Below, piece by piece: positions 55,908 to 64,000 of a stretch of DNA of 64,000 nucleotides. Position numbers and translations under genes: made by a program. Source of the stretch: Christiangramia sp. OXR-203. GTDB taxonomy: Bacteria > Bacteroidota > Bacteroidia > Flavobacteriales > Flavobacteriaceae. A model generated the notes under the pieces. That model was not told the DNA's origin and searched no databases. It saw only the letters and a list, made by a program, of their open reading frames with translations. The number at the start of each line of letters is the position of its first letter. Position 1 is the first letter of the stretch. The stretch spans positions 248,001-312,000 of the forward strand of contig NZ_CP139698.1 of assembly GCF_034372165.1 (NCBI RefSeq). Direction: 5' to 3'.

Positions 55908-57263
55908 ATGGGAATCGAAAAATTTGATGTTTTTGTTATTGGAACCGGGACTGCCGGGAAAAGCGTGGCGAAAGAATGTGTAGAGGCTGGGTTAAAAGTT
56001 GCGATTGCAGACAATCGTGAATTTGGAGGAACCTGTGCAAATCGCGGTTGCGATCCCAAAAAAGTTCTTGTGGGTCTTACAGAAATACTGAACAGGTCTC
56101 AAAATATGTTAGGTAAGGGTATCGAGAAGATGCCAGAATATAGCTGGAAGGAGCTTCAGGATTTTAAGAAAAAATTCGTGGACGCTGTGCCTGCCGCTAC
56201 CGAACAGGATCTTGAAGCATTGGGTATTAAAATGTATCATCAATCTCCAAAATTCCTGGATGAATCCATGATTTCAGTAGAAGGGAAGACTGTAAAATTT
56301 GATAAACTGGTCATTGCAACTGGGATGAAACCTTTAGAATTGCCTATTCCAGGAAGGGAACTGGCTATTAATAGTGATGACTTTCTGGAATTGAAAGAGT
56401 TACCTGAAAGCATGATCTTTATTGGTGCGGGATATATTGGGATGGAGTTCGCTCATATTGCTGCCAGATGCGGAGTAGAAGTGACAATCGTGGATAGCGA
56501 AGAATCCCCTTTGAGTAACTTTGATGAGGATATGGTTAAATACCTGAAGGAATCTTCAGAAGAGCTGGGGATTAGATTTGTTATGAACGCCAGGGTAGAG
56601 GAGATGGAGAAGCTCCAGAAGAATTTAAGAGTCGTAGCAGATCAGAATGGTAAAAAGCTTGAGCTCAAAGCCAGATGTGTTGTAAATGCAGCTGGCCGTG
56701 TGCCATCTATTGATGAACTGGAATTAAAACAGGGGAACGTAGATTTCTCGAAAAGAGGTGTACTGGTCAATAAAAATCTGCAGAGTATTTCAAATCCAAA
56801 TGTTTATGCCTGTGGAGATGTTTCTGCGAGTGAAGGCTTACCACTAACGCCACTTGCATCCCAGGAGGCACGTGTTGTTACCGCCAATATTATGGATCTT
56901 GAAAGACCGCATGAATATGATTATCCACCACAACCTTCTGTTGTATTTACACTTCCTAATGTTGCTTCCGTAGGCTTAAGTGAAAAGCAAGCGAAAGAAA
57001 AAGGTTATGATTTCCGGGTGAAGATGAACGATGCCAGTGACTGGTTTAATTCAAAACGGATTAACGATAAAGTTTATGCCTATAAAACACTGGTAGATAA
57101 CGAAACCAACCTGGTTCTGGGTGCTCACCTGGTTAGTAATGAAGCCAGCGAAACTATCAATATGTTCGTTATGGCGATGTGTGGAAAACTGGACTGCGCA
57201 ACTTTAAAAGGTATGATTTTTACGTATCCAAGTTGGTCCAGCGACATTAAATCGATGATTTAA
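55908..57263 (+). CDS. pyridine nucleotide-disulfide oxidoreductase (glutathione-reductase-like)
   Basis: This 451-residue flavoprotein has the FAD fingerprint VIGTGTAGKSVAKECVEAG at about 10-28. The redox-active cysteine pair is in GGTCANRGCDPKK. The NAD(P) fingerprint IGAGYIGMEFAHIAARCG follows near 171, then VYACGDVSASEGLPLTPLA and a dimerisation domain. The CxxxxC spacing matches glutathione and mercuric reductases. The usual active-site His-Pro pair near the C-terminus (HPTxSE) is not seen: the end reads YPSWSSDIKSMI. The disulfide partner is therefore unclear. It follows a DoxX gene and overlaps the TspO-like gene by 4 bp tail to tail. Confidence 0.85.
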   Translation: MGIEKFDVFVIGTGTAGKSVAKECVEAGLKVAIADNREFGGTCANRGCDPKKVLVGLTEILNRSQNMLGKGIEKMPEYSWKELQDFKKKFVDAVPAATEQDLEALGIKMYHQSPKFLDESMISVEGKTVKFDKLVIATGMKPLELPIPGRELAINSDDFLELKELPESMIFIGAGYIGMEFAHIAARCGVEVTIVDSEESPLSNFDEDMVKYLKESSEELGIRFVMNARVEEMEKLQKNLRVVADQNGKKLELKARCVVNAAGRVPSIDELELKQGNVDFSKRGVLVNKNLQSISNPNVYACGDVSASEGLPLTPLASQEARVVTANIMDLERPHEYDYPPQPSVVFTLPNVASVGLSEKQAKEKGYDFRVKMNDASDWFNSKRINDKVYAYKTLVDNETNLVLGAHLVSNEASETINMFVMAMCGKLDCATLKGMIFTYPSWSSDIKSMI

Positions 57264-58057
57264 AATTTTTCACCCTTCATCATTCGGTATAATGGCTGCT
57301 TTTTTCTATTCTTAAATCCGTGGTAGGAAATATTTAAAAGGATAAGGAGAGCACCTGCAGCTGCTGAGTAGGCGATCACATCGTATTGACCTATCTGTTT
57401 AGCATAGATACCGATAAGCGCCCAGACTCCTACAGCGGCAAATTCGCGCATATTTCGGTTGTAGATCATGGTGATATTAAGAGCTACTGTAATCAGGATC
57501 ATTAAGAGCGTCCATTGAACTTCGGAAAGGAAAGCTCCATCCCAGCCAATCTCTGTTAACCAAGCCGCGGTATTGGCAATTGCTGCTACTGCGATCCATC
57601 CTGAATATAAGCAAATTGGCCACCAGTAAAATGCGATGATCTTAAATGGTGGATCTGTTAGCTCCATTTCGGTATTGATGATGATCTTGCATAATTTTGC
57701 CAGAATCAGGAACATTATAACAACAGAAAGTCCCGGGAAGTCATACAGCCAGGCAAGGCTCCATAGACAAGTACCGATATTCGCAACAATAAACCAAAAT
57801 TTAGTCCTTTTAATGAACTTTGTGTGTTCTCCATTGCCAAAGGCCTGAATAAGCATATAAACAGAAAAGACTATTAGAGAAAGGAATATCACACCCCAGA
57901 TTGAAAAAGCATATCCGGCCGGAGTAAAAAGGTTACTGTATTTATCACTCATTTCTCCAATCGTTTTACCATTGATCTCACCTGTTTGGGTGTAATAGGT
58001 GAAAGCGATGGTGATGATAACAGAAATAAAATTGGCTACAGCTAGTTTCTTGACCAT
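57260..58057 (-). CDS. multi-pass membrane protein, TspO/MBR-like
   Basis: This 265-residue inner-membrane protein has about seven hydrophobic segments, against five in standard TspO of about 160 residues. The block SNLFTPAGYAFSIWGVIFLSL resembles the FTPP/WxxW start of tryptophan-rich sensory proteins, and further tryptophans follow in CLWSLAWLYDFPGL, FYWWPICLYSGWIAV and GVWALIGIY. Such long forms are, as I recall, often labelled 'tryptophan-rich sensory protein'. Ligand unknown. It lies 12 bp after pdeM on the same strand and is probably the last gene of a three-gene unit. Confidence 0.6.
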   Translation of the reverse strand: MVKKLAVANFISVIITIAFTYYTQTGEINGKTIGEMSDKYSNLFTPAGYAFSIWGVIFLSLIVFSVYMLIQAFGNGEHTKFIKRTKFWFIVANIGTCLWSLAWLYDFPGLSVVIMFLILAKLCKIIINTEMELTDPPFKIIAFYWWPICLYSGWIAVAAIANTAAWLTEIGWDGAFLSEVQWTLLMILITVALNITMIYNRNMREFAAVGVWALIGIYAKQIGQYDVIAYSAAAGALLILLNISYHGFKNRKKQPLYRMMKGEKF

Positions 58058-58069
58058 AAGAATTAGGTT

Positions 58070-58705
58070 TTATTGAATGGGAATCACTTCTTTACCGGTT
58101 ATAGCGAATATACGATCTCCATCTTCAGGTTCCATAAAATAATTCCCGGTAAATTCTCCAAAAGCGGGGAAGATCATCTGGTTAGTGCTTTTGTAAAAAC
58201 ACGGTAATTTCAGCATTTGTCTGCCGAAACCAAATAATTTATAGCCCGGGTGAACGTGTCCGCACAAATTGAATAAACCATCATGCTCTTCAGGATGATG
58301 GGTCAATATGAACTTTTCAATTTTCAATTCCTGATAGATCTGTATGCCCAGTTCCTGGTAACGTAACGGAGAAATTATATCATGGTTTCCAGCAACCAGG
58401 TGAACCTGATTATCGATGGAAGTAATCCATTCTTCAAAAATTTTCCATTCCATATTAAGTGAAGAATGGAATAGATCGCCAAGAAAAATGATGTGCTCAG
58501 GATCAAAGTCTTTTCGTATTCTATCTAGCCTGTCGAAATTTTCTACGATCGCCTGGTAGGGCACTGCACTTCCATGCTTCCTGAAGTGCGATACTTTTCC
58601 AAGATGAACATCTGCCACTAACAGGATCTCCTGTTCCGGCCAGTACGCAACACCTAGCGGGTGCAGCACGAAGTCCTGTCCAAGAATACGAATGTTGATG
58701 TTCAT
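58070..58705 (-). CDS. pdeM: PdeM-type metallophosphoesterase (ligase-associated DNA-damage-response endonuclease)
   Basis: This 211-residue calcineurin-like phosphoesterase shows every metal motif: Asp32 and His34 in VADVHLGK, GDLFHS, GNHD, THH and GHVHPG. The length and the N-terminal block DFVLHPLGVAYWPEQEILLVADVH match the PdeM proteins that in other bacteria stand next to a DNA ligase and a Lhr-type helicase. No ligase or helicase is seen here; its neighbours are an aminotransferase, 1 bp upstream, and a membrane protein 12 bp downstream, so the classic cluster is split. Confidence 0.85.
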   Translation of the reverse strand: MNINIRILGQDFVLHPLGVAYWPEQEILLVADVHLGKVSHFRKHGSAVPYQAIVENFDRLDRIRKDFDPEHIIFLGDLFHSSLNMEWKIFEEWITSIDNQVHLVAGNHDIISPLRYQELGIQIYQELKIEKFILTHHPEEHDGLFNLCGHVHPGYKLFGFGRQMLKLPCFYKSTNQMIFPAFGEFTGNYFMEPEDGDRIFAITGKEVIPIQ

Positions 58706-58706
58706 A

Positions 58707-59849
58707 TTATAGTGAGCATAAAATTTCAGCTGCTTTTTCTAATGTTTCATTTGTTTTAGCGAAGCAAAAGCGAAGCTGAGAATGGTCCTTTTCGTCTATA
58801 TTGAATACTGAAACCGGGATAGCTGCAAGTTGGTGTTCCTTCACCAGTCTCTCAGCAAAATCGGTATCTTTTTCCGTAGTAATTTCTGAAAAATCCAATA
58901 GTTGAAAATAGGTGCCATTAGATGGTTCACTTCTAAATTTTGAACCTGAAATAAGCTTTAAAAAAGTATCTCTCTTTTCCTGGTAAAACCCTGCAAGATC
59001 AAGATAATGTTCCGGTTGCTTCAGGTATTCTGCATAGGCGCGTTGCATAGGATGATTTATAGAAAAAGTGGTAAGTTCATGGATCTTCCTGATCTCTTTC
59101 ATCAATTCTTCAGGAGCTACACAATAACCAGTTTTCCATCCGGTATTATGAAAGGTCTTTCCAAAGGAGCCACAAACGATACTTCTTTTCGAAAGTTCCG
59201 GAAACCTGGAAGCACTTTGGTGTAGCCTTCCATCAAAAATCAAGTGCTGGTAAACCTCGTCACTCAATAGTATGATATTAGTATCCTTCAGAAGTTTTTG
59301 CAATTTCAGCATATCTTTTTCGGAAAGTACTGTGCCCGTTGGATTATGCGGAGTATTTATGATGATCATCCTGGTACGATTCGTAATGGCTTTGGTAACT
59401 TCTTCCCAATCGACCTTATAATCACTGCCTTTCAACTGGATCTGTACAGGGATACCTCCTGCTAATTGAATTGTTGGCTCATATGAGTCGTAAGCCGGCT
59501 TCAGCACAATGACTTCGTCGCCTTTCTGTACAAATGCAGTAATGCTATTGTAAAGCGCTTCTGTCGCTCCTGAAGTAATGGTTATTTCGGTTTCCGGTTT
59601 ATAGTATTTTCCGTAGAGATCATTAAATTTCCGGGAAATCATTTCTCTCAGTTCCAGCACTCCAGCATCTGGCGGATACTGATTGTAACCATCTTTCATT
59701 GCTTTGGTCACCAGATCTTTAAGTTTATGATCGGTTTCAAAATTAGGAAAGCCCTGGGAGAGATTGATCGCTTCGTATTGATTCGCCATTTTACTCATCA
59801 CAGAAAAAATACTGGTTTTGCTTCCGGGTAATTTCGATTCCAACTTCAT
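58707..59849 (-). CDS. methionine aminotransferase (PLP-dependent, YbdL-like)
   Basis: This 380-residue class I aminotransferase should use methionine or another hydrophobic or aromatic amino acid, which suits the methionine salvage end step. Landmarks are NLSQGFPNFETD at about 29-40, YNQYPPDAGVLELREM, INTPHNPTGTVLS, LLSDEVYQHLIFDG and the PLP lysine in CGSFGKTFHNTGWKTGYC near residue 230, and the C-terminal arginine in SQLRFCFAKTNETLE. It heads a likely operon with pdeM and the TspO-like gene. Confidence 0.88.
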   Translation of the reverse strand: MKLESKLPGSKTSIFSVMSKMANQYEAINLSQGFPNFETDHKLKDLVTKAMKDGYNQYPPDAGVLELREMISRKFNDLYGKYYKPETEITITSGATEALYNSITAFVQKGDEVIVLKPAYDSYEPTIQLAGGIPVQIQLKGSDYKVDWEEVTKAITNRTRMIIINTPHNPTGTVLSEKDMLKLQKLLKDTNIILLSDEVYQHLIFDGRLHQSASRFPELSKRSIVCGSFGKTFHNTGWKTGYCVAPEELMKEIRKIHELTTFSINHPMQRAYAEYLKQPEHYLDLAGFYQEKRDTFLKLISGSKFRSEPSNGTYFQLLDFSEITTEKDTDFAERLVKEHQLAAIPVSVFNIDEKDHSQLRFCFAKTNETLEKAAEILCSL

Positions 59850-59880
59850 AGACTTTAATTCAATTACTGATTTTAAGGTA

Positions 59881-59911
59881 TAAAAAATCCCGAACTATAA
59901 CAGTCCGGGAT
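59881..59911 (-). terminator. rho-independent terminator of the sdhCAB operon
   Basis: Reading on the minus strand, a 10-bp stem with one mismatch (59887-59896 with 59902-59911, loop of five) is followed by a T run. It starts 25 bp after the sdhB stop. Confidence 0.85.
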
Positions 59912-59935
59912 CTCTATTTATGTTGATACAAAGGT

Positions 59936-60679
59936 TTATTTAACCGATGCTTTCAGATAATCTCTGTTCATTCTCGCGATGTTCTCTAGAGAAATTCCCT
60001 TAGGACATTCGATCTCGCAGGCACCTGTATTTGTACAGTTACCAAATCCTTCTTTATCCATTTGCTCTACCATGGCCAGCACTCTACGGTCTGCTTCAAC
60101 TTCACCTTGAGGTAATAGTGAGAACTGACTTACTTTTGCTGAGGTAAATAACATGGCACTTGCGTTTTTACAAGCGGCAACACAGGCGCCACAACCAATA
60201 CAGGTCGCAGCATAGAAAGACATATCTGCACTTTCTTTATCTACTGGAATAGAGTTAGCATCCTGAGTGTTTCCTGAAGTATTTACAGAAATATACCCAC
60301 CAGCCTGCTGAATTCTGTCAAAAGAGGTGCGGTCTACTACAAGATCCTTTATTACCGGAAATGCTTTAGCTCTAAATGGTTCGATCACAATCGTATCGCC
60401 ATCCTTGAATTTTCTCATGTGCAACTGGCAGGTGGTCACACCACGATCTGGACCGTGAGGTTCTCCATTGATCTGCAGGTTGCATGAACCACAAATACCT
60501 TCTCTACAGTCATGATCAAATGCTACAGGCTCGTCACCCTTAGCGATCAACTGTTCGTTAAGCACGTCCATCATTTCCAGGAAAGACATATCCGCAGATA
60601 TATCGGTAACCTGGTATGTGGTCATTTTTCCTTTAGTTTCGGCGTTTTTCTGGCGCCATATTTTTAATGTAAGGTTCAT
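59936..60679 (-). CDS. sdhB: succinate dehydrogenase/fumarate reductase iron-sulfur subunit
   Basis: This 247-residue subunit carries electrons between the flavoprotein and the membrane quinone site. The [2Fe-2S] cysteines are Cys58, Cys63, Cys66 and Cys84. The other two clusters use Cys160, Cys163, Cys166 and Cys170 ([11 protein letters not shown]) with Cys215, Cys221 and Cys225 ([11 protein letters not shown]). Like other non-classical subunits of this branch, the middle region has an insert at about 130-150. It is the last gene of sdhCAB, 59 bp after sdhA, and is closed by a terminator. Confidence 0.95.
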   Translation of the reverse strand: MNLTLKIWRQKNAETKGKMTTYQVTDISADMSFLEMMDVLNEQLIAKGDEPVAFDHDCREGICGSCNLQINGEPHGPDRGVTTCQLHMRKFKDGDTIVIEPFRAKAFPVIKDLVVDRTSFDRIQQAGGYISVNTSGNTQDANSIPVDKESADMSFYAATCIGCGACVAACKNASAMLFTSAKVSQFSLLPQGEVEADRRVLAMVEQMDKEGFGNCTNTGACEIECPKGISLENIARMNRDYLKASVK

Positions 60680-60738
60680 ACTTTTAGTATTGAATAATTA
60701 GAAATGAGATTGTTCGAAACGAATCCCAGATCTCAAAT

Positions 60739-62742
60739 CTATTTATAACTCCTTGTTTTTACTTCGATATCCTCGTAATCAAGTTCCTCCTTATGTAGTA
60801 TTGCATCGGCCGGTTTTCCGGTGTATTCCCATGCAGCTACGTACATAAAGTTCTCGTCATCTCTTAGTGCTTCTCCTTCTTCGGTTTGATGCTCTTCTCT
60901 AAAGTGACCACCACAGCTTTCTTCCCTGTGTAATGCATCCTTAGCGAACAGTTCTCCAAGTTCAAGGAAATCTGCTACACGACCTGCTTTTTCAAGTTCA
61001 GCATTCATTTCATTTGCGGTACCTGGTACTCGAACATCTTTCCAGAATTCTTCTCTCAAAGCCTGAATTTCAGAAATGGCTTCCTTCAATCCGGTCGCAT
61101 TTCTTGCCATTCCCACTTTATTCCACATGATCTTTCCTAAGATCTTATGGAAATGATCTACAGATTTTGTTCCCTTGGTATTGATCAGTTTTTCCAGTTG
61201 AGCTCTAACTTCATTTTCAGCTTCTTCAAATTCAGGAGTATCAGTTGGGATCGCTCCGGTTCTGATATCTTCTGAAAGTGCATGGCCAATGGTATAAGGA
61301 AGTACAAAATATCCATCTGCAAGACCTTGCATCAAGGCTGAAGCTCCCAGTCTGTTGGCTCCGTGATCTGAAAAGTTAGCTTCCCCAATCGCGAAACATC
61401 CTGGAATTGTAGTTTGTAAATTATAATCAACCCAAACACCACCCATGGTATAATGTACCGCAGGATAAATCATCATTGGAGTTTCGTAAGGATTCTGATC
61501 TACGATCTTCTCGTACATCTGGAAAAGGTTACCATATTTGGCTTCCACAACTTCCTTACCTAATTTCTTAATATCGTTATCTGATGGATTATCGAGCTTT
61601 CTGGTAGTAGCTTCCTCTTTACCATATCTCATGATAGCAGAGCTAAAGTCCAGATAAACTGCTTCTCCAGTTTTATTTACCCCAAAACCAGCATCGCAAC
61701 GTTCCTTAGCTGCTCTGGAAGCAACATCACGCGGCACCAGGTTACCAAAAGCTGGATATCTTCTTTCCAGGTAATAATCTCTTTCTTCTTCCGAAAGTTC
61801 GGTCGGTTTTTTCTTACCGGCACGAATTGCTTCAGCGTCTTCTTTTTTCTTCGGAACCCATATTCTACCATCATTCCGAAGTGATTCAGACATCAACGTC
61901 AATTTTGACTGGTGATCTCCTGAAACCGGAATGCAGGTTGGGTGAATTTGGGTAAAGCAAGGGTTTGCGAAATAGGCTCCTTTTTTATGGATTTTCCAGC
62001 TAGCTGTTACGTTACTTCCCATTGCATTGGTGGAAAGGAAGAATACGTTTCCATATCCCCCTGAAGCAATTACAACTGCATGTGCAGAATGCCTCTCCAA
62101 TTCACCAGTAACCAGGTTTCTGGCAATGATTCCTCGAGCTTTTCCATCTACTTTTACAACATCAAGCATTTCATGCCTGTTGAAAGTCTGGATCTTTCCA
62201 CGGTTGATCTGGCGGTTCATTGCTGAATATGCTCCAAGCAATAATTGCTGCCCGGTTTGTCCTTTCGCATAAAAGGTTCTTGATACAAGAACTCCACCGA
62301 AAGAACGGTTATCCAACAGTCCACCATATTCACGTGCGAAAGGAACTCCCTGCGCCACGCACTGGTCAATAATATTCCCAGAGACTTCTGCCAGTCGATA
62401 AACATTGGATTCTCTCGAACGGTAATCACCACCTTTGATGGTATCATAGAAAAGACGGTAAACAGAGTCACCATCTCCCTGATAGTTCTTTGCTGCATTG
62501 ATCCCTCCCTGAGCTGCGATCGAGTGAGCTCTACGTGGAGAATCCTGGTAGCAAAATGTTTTTACGTTATATCCAAGTTCTGCAAGCGTTGCTGCTGCGC
62601 TTCCCCCGGCCAGTCCTGTACCCACTACGATCACGTCTATATTACGTTTATTCGCAGGGTTTACAAGATTGATATCGTTCTTATGATTAACCCACTTTTC
62701 TGCCAATGGGCCTTTAGGTGCATTTGATTCAAATATTCCCAT
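60739..62742 (-). CDS. sdhA: succinate dehydrogenase/fumarate reductase flavoprotein subunit
   Basis: This 667-residue subunit oxidises succinate in the citric acid cycle. The FAD fingerprint [12 protein letters not shown] is at about 39-50, and His73 in [11 protein letters not shown] is the covalent FAD site. Further landmarks are [50 protein letters not shown], and the FAD/substrate block [18 protein letters not shown]. The length exceeds the roughly 590 residues of proteobacterial SdhA and fits the Bacteroidota branch. It starts 3 bp after sdhC. Confidence 0.96.
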   Translation of the reverse strand: MGIFESNAPKGPLAEKWVNHKNDINLVNPANKRNIDVIVVGTGLAGGSAAATLAELGYNVKTFCYQDSPRRAHSIAAQGGINAAKNYQGDGDSVYRLFYDTIKGGDYRSRESNVYRLAEVSGNIIDQCVAQGVPFAREYGGLLDNRSFGGVLVSRTFYAKGQTGQQLLLGAYSAMNRQINRGKIQTFNRHEMLDVVKVDGKARGIIARNLVTGELERHSAHAVVIASGGYGNVFFLSTNAMGSNVTASWKIHKKGAYFANPCFTQIHPTCIPVSGDHQSKLTLMSESLRNDGRIWVPKKKEDAEAIRAGKKKPTELSEEERDYYLERRYPAFGNLVPRDVASRAAKERCDAGFGVNKTGEAVYLDFSSAIMRYGKEEATTRKLDNPSDNDIKKLGKEVVEAKYGNLFQMYEKIVDQNPYETPMMIYPAVHYTMGGVWVDYNLQTTIPGCFAIGEANFSDHGANRLGASALMQGLADGYFVLPYTIGHALSEDIRTGAIPTDTPEFEEAENEVRAQLEKLINTKGTKSVDHFHKILGKIMWNKVGMARNATGLKEAISEIQALREEFWKDVRVPGTANEMNAELEKAGRVADFLELGELFAKDALHREESCGGHFREEHQTEEGEALRDDENFMYVAAWEYTGKPADAILHKEELDYEDIEVKTRSYK

Positions 62743-62745
62743 AGC

Positions 62746-63462
62746 TTAAATTTTTTCTAGTACAAAGTGAATATAAAAAGGAATAACAGCGAATGCGAGC
62801 GGTACTAATACTGCAAAGGCATATCCTGTTTTTCGAATAAATCCATTGTACTTTGGATGATTAACACCAAGTGATTGAAATCCACTTGAGAACCCGTGTG
62901 ACAGGTGAAAACCTATTGCCAGCATCGCTACTGCATAGGCGATCGCCCAGAGTAAACCATATTGTGCATCCTGAAAGGTTTTGATCGTCAGGGTATAAAG
63001 ATCTTTAACTTCCTCGCCATTTGCTGTGGTGTAATAAGTATCATCAAGACCTCCAAACTTCATTTCTGCCCAGAACATGGTCATATGAATTACAATGAAC
63101 GCAAGAATAACAGTTCCAAGGATTCCCATGTTTCTTGAAGACCATTTACTGTTGGTAGATGGTTTAAAGTTTACATATCCCTGTGGTCTTGCCTTACGAT
63201 TGTGGATCGTTAATAACAATCCATCGATTGCATGAAAAATGATACTAATGTACGTTACGTAGGATAACACTTTAACCGCAGGATTGGTTGTCATGAATAA
63301 CGCGTATTCATTAAACTGGTCTCTTGCCATTTCACTAACTGGTAGTAGAAGTTGCAGATTTCCAAATAAGTGACCTACTAAAAACAGGCACAGAAAAAGG
63401 CCGGTGAAAGCCATCCAATATTTTTTTGCCAGTGATGACTTTAAAAGCGCAGATTTCGCCAT
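62746..63462 (-). CDS. sdhC: succinate dehydrogenase cytochrome b subunit
   Basis: This 238-residue membrane anchor passes electrons to quinone. Five hydrophobic helices (about 15-40, 60-82, 110-135, 165-188 and 210-235) are typical of the single-subunit, two-haem type known from Wolinella and Bacillus. Histidines that could ligate haem occur in FLVGHLFGNL, IIFHAIDGLL, FIVIHMTMFW and GFHLSHGFSSGF, so no SdhD is needed, and none is found. It is the first gene of sdhCAB, and a well-formed promoter stands about 35 bp upstream. Confidence 0.93.
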   Translation of the reverse strand: MAKSALLKSSLAKKYWMAFTGLFLCLFLVGHLFGNLQLLLPVSEMARDQFNEYALFMTTNPAVKVLSYVTYISIIFHAIDGLLLTIHNRKARPQGYVNFKPSTNSKWSSRNMGILGTVILAFIVIHMTMFWAEMKFGGLDDTYYTTANGEEVKDLYTLTIKTFQDAQYGLLWAIAYAVAMLAIGFHLSHGFSSGFQSLGVNHPKYNGFIRKTGYAFAVLVPLAFAVIPFYIHFVLEKI

Positions 63463-63494
63463 AAATGTTTAGAATTATTTTTATATAAGTGCAA

Positions 63495-63525
63495 CAAAAA
63501 TACGCTTCATTCTAATTTTTAACAA
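63495..63525 (-). promoter_or_regulatory. promoter of sdhCAB
   Basis: On the minus strand a TTG (63523-63525) is followed after 20 bp by TATTTTTG (63495-63502), a perfect match to the Bacteroidota consensus TTG, 19-23 bp, TAnnTTTG. The -7 box ends 32 bp before the sdhC start, which leaves a short leader. Confidence 0.75.
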
Positions 63526-63728
63526 GCTTTCCAAGTCTTTTTCCTGTCTATTTAGACTTAATTTAAAGTACTTTATAATTTGTTGAATCTTTGAAATACA
63601 GCGGCTTCCCGAAATTCATTTTCAACGTTTGTTGAATTCAATTTTGGCATGAGTCTGAGGGTTTTAGCAAAAGCTTAACTGAGGCTCCATATCAAAATTT
63701 TGTAATTTCACTTTTCACTGAAAAGTTT

Positions 63729-64000
63729 ATGAAAGAAAGAACCGAGAAATTAATTCAGAAACTATCCGAAACATTTGAGGGAGACCCATGGTTTGGGCAA
63801 TCCCTGATGCGAAAACTGGAGAATGTACCCTACATCATCGGTTATAAAACCTGTATTCCTAAATCACATAGCGTCGCTGAGATTGTCGCCCATCTAATTT
63901 GCTGGAAGAAATTTGTGTACGAAAAACTAAAGAATAATGAAGATTTTGATATTTCCATAGATTCTGAAATGGACTGGCCAGAGATTAAGATCCATAGCAA
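63729..64000 (+). CDS. DinB-like protein, N-terminal part (cut by window end)
   Basis: An open frame from the ATG at 63729 runs to the last base without a stop, giving 90 visible residues. The start MKERTEKLIQKLSETFEG, the block WFGQSLMRKLENVPY and a histidine in VAEIVAHLICWKKFV match the first half of the DinB/YfiT four-helix proteins, in which that histidine is a metal ligand. Such proteins are thiol transferases or have no known role. Divergent from sdhC. The C-terminal half is missing, so the family call is moderate. Confidence 0.65.
   Translation, partial: MKERTEKLIQKLSETFEGDPWFGQSLMRKLENVPYIIGYKTCIPKSHSVAEIVAHLICWKKFVYEKLKNNEDFDISIDSEMDWPEIKIHS

Noticed and set aside
60739-62742. Fumarate reductase instead of succinate dehydrogenase
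   Set aside because: The subunit layout (single cytochrome b anchor) is shared by both enzymes and direction cannot be read from sequence. Succinate dehydrogenase is the better name for an aerobic flavobacterium, but the alternative is not excluded.

Overview
The window looks like a chromosome segment from a marine Flavobacteriaceae bacterium (Bacteroidota), close to Gramella/Christiangramella in style. This is inferred from the protein families (CarboxypepD_reg-like TonB receptors, DUF5689, DUF3108, single-subunit succinate dehydrogenase cytochrome b, flavobacterial TraR/DksA), the AT-rich DNA, the scarcity of Shine-Dalgarno sites, and promoters of the Bacteroidota type (TTG about 20 bp before TAnnTTTG). 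No species can be proved from the sequence alone.

Positions 1-3565 look like the right end of an integrated element. It holds a truncated TetR-type regulator, a small carrier-protein-like gene without the modifiable serine, a membrane class III nucleotide cyclase, and a tyrosine recombinase. The element ends at a 43-bp copy of the 3' half of a tRNA-Asn gene, the classic footprint of integration into a tRNA. Core genome starts after it.

Positions 3.8-7.4 kb form a phosphate uptake module: an OprO/OprP-like porin and a PiT transporter with a PhoU-like tail. A Pho-box-like set of three heptamers at 11-bp spacing lies upstream. From 8.4 to 21 kb follow housekeeping genes: pncB-pncA (NAD salvage), gdhA, recO with an abutting heme-type TonB receptor, ileS-dksA-like, and lspA. 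A cytosolic PAS histidine kinase and a receiver-only response regulator sit at 21-23 kb.

Positions 23-26 kb carry a tightly packed minus-strand cassette: a retropepsin-like RimB protein, a RimK-type ATP-grasp ligase, an AstE-like zinc amidohydrolase and 5-formyl-THF cyclo-ligase. From 26 to 37.6 kb lie uvrC, a patatin-barrel fusion, hmgA and hppD (tyrosine catabolism), then a likely operon of a DUF3108 protein, tryptophan dioxygenase, an M23 lipoprotein and pgi.

The most unusual stretch is 38-49.9 kb. Two related TonB receptors, each with its own lipoprotein, flank a lipoprotein endonuclease I with Ig-like repeats, a four-helix membrane protein and a secreted endonuclease/exonuclease/phosphatase. 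I propose, as an inference, a locus for scavenging extracellular nucleic acid or organophosphate. The rest of the window holds a POTRA-barrel protein, mfd, a DoxX protein, a disulfide-type flavoprotein, a TspO-like protein, pdeM, a methionine aminotransferase, sdhCAB with a clear promoter and terminator, and the start of a DinB-like gene cut by the window end.
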